Source: JACQFK01 sp041482015
GTDB taxonomy: Bacteria; Planctomycetota; MHYJ01; JACPRB01
Assembly: GCA_041482015.1 (NCBI GenBank)
Contig: JBGPCZ010000002.1
Coordinates: 1-64,000, forward strand
DNA length: 64,000 bases
Reading direction: 5' to 3'
Numbering within the stretch: position 1 is the first letter of the stretch; every line of letters starts with the position of its first letter. The position numbers and the translations under genes were made by a program. The notes under the pieces are model-generated. The model was not told the DNA's origin. It was given only the letters and a program-made list of their open reading frames with translations, and did no database searches. Below, piece by piece: positions 58,988-64,000 of the stretch.

Positions 58988-59731
58988 CTAGCCGAGCGCG
59001 CGGTTCCAGAGCCAGCTCTGGTAGGCGGAAACATAGAGGATCCTCAGGTTCTGGTCGAGAAGCTCGAACGCGAACCCGAACGCGCCCGGGTGGGCCGCGA
59101 GGTAGTCGGCCACGGTCCGCTCGACGGAGGGAGGGAGCTCCTTCTTCAACCCCGCCCAGTCGCCCCAGCGGTCGCGCACGAGCGACTTCAGGTCGCGGTC
59201 CCTCTTCCGGTCCTCTCCGGACGGCGACGCCAGCGCGAGCCGGAGCGCCTTCTCGTACTCTCCGCGGACGAGCGCGCGGCCGATGAATTCGCCCTCCGTC
59301 CCGCGGAGCGATCCGAAGCGCTGGTCGTCGAAGTAGTTCGGGAGGCCGAAGCGGCGCACGGGGTCGAGGTCGGGGAGATCGGCGAGGTGGCGAACGACGA
59401 TCTCGAAGCGGTTGCCCCTGAAGCTGGCGCGCGTAATCGGGTCGCGCGAGCGGCCGAGGTAGCGCGCGCGGAACGTCGAGCCTTCGAAGTCGCGCCCGGG
59501 GCCACCGTGGATCGAGATGACCTGGGCGGTCCGCGCGTGCCGGTCCTTCAGGCCGCCGAAGGAGACCTTCGCGCGCGGCACCTTCCAGTTCTTGGCGAGG
59601 CTGGCCACCGCCTCGATCGTCCCGATGTCCCACTTCTCGAGGCGGTAGAGCGAGAAGGGGCCGGTCGTCGAAAGTTCGTACCGGTCGAGTTCCGTGACGA
59701 CGAAGTCCTCCGGCCGCTGCTTGATCTTCAC
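58988..59731 (-). CDS. truD: tRNA pseudouridine(13) synthase TruD, N-terminal part, interrupted by TAG
   Basis: From GTG 59731 the frame gives 247 residues before a TAG. TruD makes pseudouridine 13 in tRNA-Glu. Family motifs are present: MKIKQRPEDFVVTELDRY, VSFGGLKDRHARTAQ with the catalytic Asp, RRFGLPNYFDDQRFGS, and SAYQSWLWNRALG at the break. The final strands of the fold lie in the same frame after the stop, so this is one gene with a nonsense codon or base error (for example GAG to TAG). Without the tail the enzyme would probably misfold. It follows the zinc-peptidase gene by 12 bases. Confidence 0.88.
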   Translation of the reverse strand: MKIKQRPEDFVVTELDRYELSTTGPFSLYRLEKWDIGTIEAVASLAKNWKVPRAKVSFGGLKDRHARTAQVISIHGGPGRDFEGSTFRARYLGRSRDPITRASFRGNRFEIVVRHLADLPDLDPVRRFGLPNYFDDQRFGSLRGTEGEFIGRALVRGEYEKALRLALASPSGEDRKRDRDLKSLVRDRWGDWAGLKKELPPSVERTVADYLAAHPGAFGFAFELLDQNLRILYVSAYQSWLWNRALG

Positions 59732-59743
59732 CGGTGTCAGCGC

Positions 59744-60103
59744 CTAGCCGATTCCCAGGTCGTCGAGCTGGTCGTCGTCGAGGCCGAAGTAGTGGCCGAT
59801 CTCGTGGAAGACGGTCTCCTGGATGCACTTGACCATCGCGGCCCGAGACTTGCAGTCGCGCTCGATCGCGCGCCGGAAGATCGTGATCTGGTCGGGGAGC
59901 CGCACGCCGCCGTCGGCCGCGCGGTCCCCGTAAGGGGTCCCCTCGTAGAGCCCGTAGAGGGACGGCTGGCGGCCGGGGCCCGATTGCCGGCGGTTGGGCG
60001 ACTCGGCCACGCGGAACTCCACGTTCTCGATCTTCTTCCGGAACATCTCCGGCAGCGCGGCCACCGCCTCCTCCACCACCTTCTCGAACTCGCGGCGGGT
60101 CAT
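59744..60103 (-). CDS. Small zincin-like metallopeptidase family protein
   Basis: The 119-residue protein carries HEIGHYFGLDDDQL near its C terminus, the HExxHxxGxxD zinc site of the minigluzincin/Zincin_1 family (DUF1025-like). The N-terminal helix (MTRREFEKVVEEAVAALPEMF) and the central SLYGLYEGTPYGDR and DQITIFRRAIER segments match the family, which is small and cytosolic. Peptidase activity has rarely been shown for these proteins. It precedes truD on the same strand and is divergent from the acyl-CoA dehydrogenase gene. Confidence 0.85.
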   Translation of the reverse strand: MTRREFEKVVEEAVAALPEMFRKKIENVEFRVAESPNRRQSGPGRQPSLYGLYEGTPYGDRAADGGVRLPDQITIFRRAIERDCKSRAAMVKCIQETVFHEIGHYFGLDDDQLDDLGIG

Positions 60104-60131
60104 GGACGTGCAAACTCCTCGACGCTATGAT
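60103..60131 (+). promoter_or_regulatory. Candidate promoter of the acyl-CoA dehydrogenase gene
   Basis: TGGACG (60103-60108) and TATGAT (60126-60131) are separated by 17 bases. Because an in-frame ATG (60127) lies inside the -10 hexamer, translation more likely begins at GTG 60154. Confidence 0.45.
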
Positions 60132-60153
60132 ACTGTCGCCTCGAGGACGATCC

Positions 60154-61320
60154 GTGAAAAAATTCCGCGGCGTGGACTTCTACGACCTCGACCCGCTTCT
60201 CACGGAGGAGGAGCGGATGATCCGGCAGACCGTGCGCGACTTCGTCGACGCGGAGCTCCTCCCGGTGATCCGCGACGCCTGGGAGAAAGGCGAGTTCCCC
60301 AAGACGCTGATCCGCCCGATCGCGGAGCTCGGGCTTCTGGGCGGGTCGCTCCAGGGCTACGGCTGCGCGGGGATGGGCCACGTCGCCTACGGCCTCTGCA
60401 TGCAGGAGCTGGAGCGCGGCGATTCGGGCATCCGCAGCTTCGCCTCCGTCCAGAGCGGCCTGGTCATGTACCCGATCCACGCGTTCGGGAGCGACGTCCA
60501 GAAGGACAAGTACCTGCCGAAGCTCCAGAAGGCGGAGCTCATCGGCTGCTTCGGCCTCACGGAGCCCGACTTCGGCTCCAACCCGAGCGGGATGCAGACG
60601 CGCGCCGTCCGGAAGGGCGACCGCTGGATCCTCAACGGCACCAAGATGTGGATCACCAACGCGACGATGGCCGACGTCGCCGTCGTCTGGGCGAAGGTCG
60701 ACGACGTCGTCAACGGCTTCATCGTCGACCGTGGCACGAAGGGCTTCGAGACGCAGGAGATCAAGGGAAAGCTCTCGCTCCGTGCCAGCGACACGGGCGA
60801 GCTCATCCTGCGCGACTGCGAGGTCCCCGAGGCGAACCGGCTCCCGAAGGCCGACGGCCTGAAGAGCGCGCTCGCGTGCCTCAACCAGGCGCGCTACGGG
60901 ATCGCGTGGGGTGCCGTCGGCGCCGCGATGGGCTGCTACGAGGAGGCGCTCGACTACGCGAAGCAGCGGATCATGTTCACGAAGCCGATCGCCGGCTACC
61001 AGCTCGTCCAGAACAAGCTCGTCGAGATGGTGAGCGAGATCACCAAGGCGCAGCTCCTGTCCCTCCAGCTCGGGCGCCTGAAGGAGCAGGGGAAGTCGAC
61101 GTTCGTCCAGGTCTCGCTCGCCAAGCGGAACAACGTCCACCAGGCGCTCGAGATCGCCCGTACGGCGCGCGACATCCTGGGCGCGAACGGGATCCTCAAC
61201 GAGTACTCCGCGATGCGCCATATGTGCAACCTGGAGTCGGTCTACACCTACGAGGGGACGCACGACATCCACATGCTGATCGTGGGGGATCACATCACGG
61301 GAATCCCCGCGTATCACTAG
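60154..61320 (+). CDS. Glutaryl-CoA dehydrogenase-like acyl-CoA dehydrogenase
   Basis: I chose GTG 60154 (GAGGA site upstream), giving 388 residues; ATG 60127 would overlap the probable -10 element. The flavoprotein motifs are complete: LTEEERMIRQTVRDFVDAEL, GCFGLTEPDFGSNPSGM, WILNGTKMWITNA, and the end VYTYEGTHDIHMLIVGDHITGI with the catalytic Glu. RSFASVQSGLVMYPIHAFGS matches the Arg-containing segment of glutaryl-CoA dehydrogenases, which both oxidise and decarboxylate glutaryl-CoA to crotonyl-CoA in lysine and tryptophan breakdown. No other genes of that pathway are adjacent. Confidence 0.9.
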   Translation: MKKFRGVDFYDLDPLLTEEERMIRQTVRDFVDAELLPVIRDAWEKGEFPKTLIRPIAELGLLGGSLQGYGCAGMGHVAYGLCMQELERGDSGIRSFASVQSGLVMYPIHAFGSDVQKDKYLPKLQKAELIGCFGLTEPDFGSNPSGMQTRAVRKGDRWILNGTKMWITNATMADVAVVWAKVDDVVNGFIVDRGTKGFETQEIKGKLSLRASDTGELILRDCEVPEANRLPKADGLKSALACLNQARYGIAWGAVGAAMGCYEEALDYAKQRIMFTKPIAGYQLVQNKLVEMVSEITKAQLLSLQLGRLKEQGKSTFVQVSLAKRNNVHQALEIARTARDILGANGILNEYSAMRHMCNLESVYTYEGTHDIHMLIVGDHITGIPAYH

Positions 61321-61409
61321 TGTCGTCGGACTAGACAGGCGATGATGACGGAGTGGACACGAAGCCGGTTCCCGAACCCATGGCCCGCGGCTTGCGTTCG
61401 CATCGGGAG

Positions 61410-62633
61410 ATGCGCGCGGTGAGCCTGCTGCTGGCGTCCCTCCTGGCCCTGGCCGGGTGCGGTCGTTCCAAGCCGCCCGCGGTGAAGGTCCAGCAGGAGA
61501 ATCCCAAGGAAGGCCCCACGACGAAGTGGAAGGCCGACCTGAAGCTCACGCTGGAGCAGAAGGGGAAGGAGTGGGTCTTCATCCTCCAGGGCACGACGAA
61601 CGTGCCGAAGGAGGTCGTCCTGAAGGCCCGCGTCTACGCCGTGGAGCTCGTCAACGATCCCGTGCAGGGCAAGCGCGAGGACGAGGAGCAGCTGGTCTGG
61701 GAGGACGAGGACGGCCAGCCGTCCCTCAAGCCCGTCGATTTCACCGGCGGGAAGTTCCGCGAGGAGATCTACCATTTCGCGAAGAAGCCGTGGTGCCTCT
61801 TCTACCGCGGCCGCATCCACTACCGCTCGCGGGACCAGGCCGAGGCCGTCGTCCAGGCCTACGGCGACGATGACTGGTCCGTCGGTGCGGACCTCCATTT
61901 CGGCACCGAGGCGGAGTACGGGGAGCAGCTCCGCGTCGGGGTCAAGGAGGCGACCGACGACCTCATGACGCTCGAGAAGCTCTACAACGAGATCCGCCAC
62001 AAGGTCGACGAGCAGCGCCAGAAGGCGGACCCGGCCGCGTGGGCGGCGTGGAAGGGGACCTGGATCTCGAAGATCGAGGACATCGAGATCACCAACAAGC
62101 TCCGCTACAACCTCTGGGCTGTCTGGATGGAGCGGCAGGCGAAGATGCGGGTCGGCGGGATGTGCGTGCTCCTCGACCGGATCGCGAAGGGATACACCGA
62201 GCAGTTCGCGGCCCCGAAGCCCGAGTTCACCCACCTCGAGGAGATGGTGGAGGGCTGGCACAACTACTTCGAGGAGGCGATCGAGGTCATCGGGATCGAC
62301 GCCCCGCTCGACATCGAGCGCGTCGGCCCGCTCGTCCGCGACTACGAGACCGCCTTCGCGCCGCTCCGCGCGTGGATCGAGAAGGGCCAGGGGGAGGACG
62401 TCCGGCGCGACGCGCGGCGCGACTGCCTCTCCGCGCTCTTCAAGATCCCGCCGCTCCTGCAGAACCGCAAGCGCGCGTACAAGTTCGTCAACGAGTTGAG
62501 CCTCCGATTTACCCGGCTCCTCGAGGCGACCGACGCGCCGGCCTCCCCCGAGATCGCGGCGGCGGTCCGGAAGGCGCTCGAGGAGCACGACGAGGCGCTG
62601 CGCGACTTCAAGAAGTTCGGCGGTCTGAAGTAG
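61410..62633 (+). CDS. Lipoprotein of unknown function, distant relative of the 13592 protein
   Basis: The likely start is ATG 61410 (or GTG 61419), after which a signal with lipobox LALAGC follows at once; the ATG at 61353 would precede the signal by 19 residues. The 407-residue product has a beta-rich N half (WKADLKLTLEQKGKEWVFILQGTT, YRGRIHYRSRDQAEAVVQAYGDD) and a helical C half (DDLMTLEKLYNEIRHKVDEQRQ, DPAAWAAWKGTWISKIEDIEI, RVGGMCVLLDRIAKGY). The two-part layout and the DPxAWxxxxxxW element recur in the protein at 13592. No catalytic motif is evident. Confidence 0.8.
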   Translation: MRAVSLLLASLLALAGCGRSKPPAVKVQQENPKEGPTTKWKADLKLTLEQKGKEWVFILQGTTNVPKEVVLKARVYAVELVNDPVQGKREDEEQLVWEDEDGQPSLKPVDFTGGKFREEIYHFAKKPWCLFYRGRIHYRSRDQAEAVVQAYGDDDWSVGADLHFGTEAEYGEQLRVGVKEATDDLMTLEKLYNEIRHKVDEQRQKADPAAWAAWKGTWISKIEDIEITNKLRYNLWAVWMERQAKMRVGGMCVLLDRIAKGYTEQFAAPKPEFTHLEEMVEGWHNYFEEAIEVIGIDAPLDIERVGPLVRDYETAFAPLRAWIEKGQGEDVRRDARRDCLSALFKIPPLLQNRKRAYKFVNELSLRFTRLLEATDAPASPEIAAAVRKALEEHDEALRDFKKFGGLK

Positions 62634-62700
62634 GCCATAGGAAGCCTCCGCCCTCACCGTTGCGCTTTTCCCGGTCCGAAGCTTTAATCAGGGACTCTTT

Positions 62701-64000
62701 ATGATCATCGTTCTCAAGGCCGGGCTGACCGACGGCGACCTCCGCGCGATCGAGGAGGCCGTCCGCCGCGCGGGCGCCAGCCCCGTCCTCGTCGAGGGCA
62801 AGGAGCGCCCGGTCGTCGCCGTGATCGGCGCGACCAAGGTCGACCCCGCGCAGTTCGAGACGCTGCCGGGCGTCTCGCAGGTCCTCCGCGTCAGCAAGCC
62901 CTACAAGCTCGCCAGCCGCGAGGTGAAGCGCGAGGACACGATCGTCCACGTGGGGGACGTCGCGATCGGCGGCGACCAGGTGGTCATCATGGCCGGGCCG
63001 TGCGCCGTCGAGAACCGGAAGATGCTCCTCGAGTCCGCGCACCGGCTCTCCGCGATGGGCGTCACGATCCTCAGGGGTGGCGCGTTCAAGCCGCGCACCT
63101 CGCCCTACTCGTTCCAGGGGCTGGGCGAGGACGGCCTCAAGTGCCTCGTCGAGGCGCGCGAGGAGACCGGGATGAAGATCGTGACCGAGGTCATGTCCCC
63201 CGACAAGGTCGGGGTCGTGGCGAAGTACGCCGACATCCTCCAGGTCGGCGCCCGCAACATGCAGAACTTCGACCTTCTGAAGGAATGCGCGCAGATCCAC
63301 AAGCCGATCCTGCTCAAGCGCGGGCTTTCCGCGACGATCGACGAGTGGCTCCAGTCCGCGGAGTACATCCTCTCCGCGGGGAAGAACAAGGACGTCATCC
63401 TCTGCGAGCGCGGCATCCGGACGTTCGAGACCGCGACTCGGAACACGATGGACCTGAACGCGATCCCGGTCCTCCACGAGAGGACGCACCTCCCCGTGAT
63501 CATCGACCCGAGCCACGGGACGGGCGTCCGGCACTACGTCGCGCCGATGGCGCTCGCGGGGATCGCGGCGGGCGCGGACGGCGTCATGATCGAGTGCCAC
63601 CCCGAGCCCGAGAAGGCGCTTTCGGACGGCCCGCAGAGCCTGACGTTCGAGCTCGTGGAGAAGCTGCTCCGCGATCTCGAGGCGGTGGCGTCCGTGGTGG
63701 GGAAGCGGCTCGCGCTCTCCCGCCCGCACCTCCCCCCCGCGAAGGCGGCGAAGAAGTCGCACGGCCACGGCCACGCGGACCAGGTCGCCTTCCAGGGCGA
63801 GACCGGCGCGTTCAGCGAGAAGGCGGCGCGGCAGTACTTTGGCGACGCGATGAAGACGTCGCCCACGCCGTCGTTCCGCGAGGTCTTCGAGCGCGTCGCC
63901 TCGGGCGACGTCCCCTACGGGATACTCCCGGTCGAGAACACGCTGGGCGGCTCGATCCACCAGAACTACGACCTCCTCGTGGAGAACGACGTCCACATCG
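62701..64000 (+). CDS. DAHP synthase fused to prephenate dehydratase, cut by the window end
   Basis: ATG 62701 opens a frame that is still open at base 64000 (433 codons visible). Residues about 1-75 are a ferredoxin-like regulatory domain as in type I-beta DAHP synthases (MIIVLKAGLTDGDLRAIEEA). Residues about 76-340 are the DAHP synthase barrel: MAGPCAVEN, GGAFKPRTSPYSFQGLG, LLKRGLSATIDEWLQ and IIDPSHGTGVRHYV. After a His/Lys-rich linker (SHGHGHADQ), prephenate dehydratase begins near 362 (VAFQGETGAFSEKAA, PVENTLGGSIHQNYDLL). The fusion joins the first step of aromatic synthesis with the phenylalanine branch, a logical target for joint control. The C-terminal ACT domain expected for a dehydratase is beyond the window. 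Confidence 0.93.
   Translation, partial: MIIVLKAGLTDGDLRAIEEAVRRAGASPVLVEGKERPVVAVIGATKVDPAQFETLPGVSQVLRVSKPYKLASREVKREDTIVHVGDVAIGGDQVVIMAGPCAVENRKMLLESAHRLSAMGVTILRGGAFKPRTSPYSFQGLGEDGLKCLVEAREETGMKIVTEVMSPDKVGVVAKYADILQVGARNMQNFDLLKECAQIHKPILLKRGLSATIDEWLQSAEYILSAGKNKDVILCERGIRTFETATRNTMDLNAIPVLHERTHLPVIIDPSHGTGVRHYVAPMALAGIAAGADGVMIECHPEPEKALSDGPQSLTFELVEKLLRDLEAVASVVGKRLALSRPHLPPAKAAKKSHGHGHADQVAFQGETGAFSEKAARQYFGDAMKTSPTPSFREVFERVASGDVPYGILPVENTLGGSIHQNYDLLVENDVHI

Noticed and set aside
57458..60130. An 890-codon plus-strand frame over DUF1501, truD and the zinc peptidase
   Set aside because: It is out of frame with DUF1501 and antisense to truD and the peptidase, all of which show clear family motifs.

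Overview
This 64 kb window is GC-rich and almost completely coding; no gene-free stretch exceeds about 170 bases. It looks chromosomal and points to a Planctomycetota-type bacterium, probably an uncultured lineage. The signs are a PSCyt1/DUF1549/DUF1553 cytochrome protein next to a DUF1501 protein, a secreted PQQ-type beta-propeller with a WPRFRGP start, three Hanks-type Ser/Thr kinases, an ECF sigma factor with a long membrane-anchored C-terminal extension, and several anti-sigma proteins with large envelope domains. I saw no tRNA, rRNA, insertion sequence, prophage or CRISPR array.

Layout. 1-4759: three related alpha/alpha-toroid (squalene-cyclase-like) proteins around an ECF sigma factor, the third fused to its anti-sigma domain. 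4796-7527: secreted beta-propeller, YdjC-like deacetylase and a cysteine-rich secreted protein. 7625-10207: pyrB (frameshifted), pyrC and a NYN-domain protein. 10212-14704: response regulator, membrane hydrolase, PuuD-like amidotransferase, a 34-residue membrane microprotein, an isopropylmalate-synthase-like enzyme and a secreted protein. 14843-16952: NfeD/YqiJ-like protein plus flotillin. 16966-21954: permease, glutamine-synthetase-like ligase, SDR and aldehyde dehydrogenase, resembling gamma-glutamylated amine catabolism. 21997-24716: small membrane proteins, acyltransferase and metallophosphoesterase. 24703-30492: a very large alpha-2-macroglobulin. 30660-39472: a FecR-like anti-sigma protein, a DUF4175-like membrane protein, a 1001-residue Gln/Lys/Glu coiled-coil protein and further exported proteins. 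39477-47540: three kinases, a GIDE-like protein and a sigma/anti-sigma-VWA pair. 47542-54259: lysC, an envelope lipoprotein, a sigma factor fused to a transglutaminase-like ectodomain, and an IclR regulator. 54256-64000: cytochrome/DUF1501 operon, truD, a zinc peptidase, glutaryl-CoA-type dehydrogenase, a lipoprotein, and a DAHP synthase-prephenate dehydratase fusion cut by the window end.

Most striking observations. (1) The alpha-2-macroglobulin gene is interrupted by one in-frame TGA exactly at the codon of the thioester cysteine (YPYG-[TGA]-TEQT). Either this is a selenocysteine at the thioester position, or a nonsense mutation or base error. (2) The same protein carries a second toroid domain inserted ahead of the A2M domain. 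(3) Four ECF-type signalling modules each couple to a different extracytoplasmic domain: toroid, FecR, VWA, and transglutaminase plus a discoidin-like end. (4) A 54-bp double dyad lies in the divergent A2M/anti-sigma intergenic region.

Caution: pyrB has a one-base frameshift in a C-run and truD has an in-frame TAG. With the TGA this makes three disruptions in 64 kb, so residual sequence error is a serious alternative to recoding.
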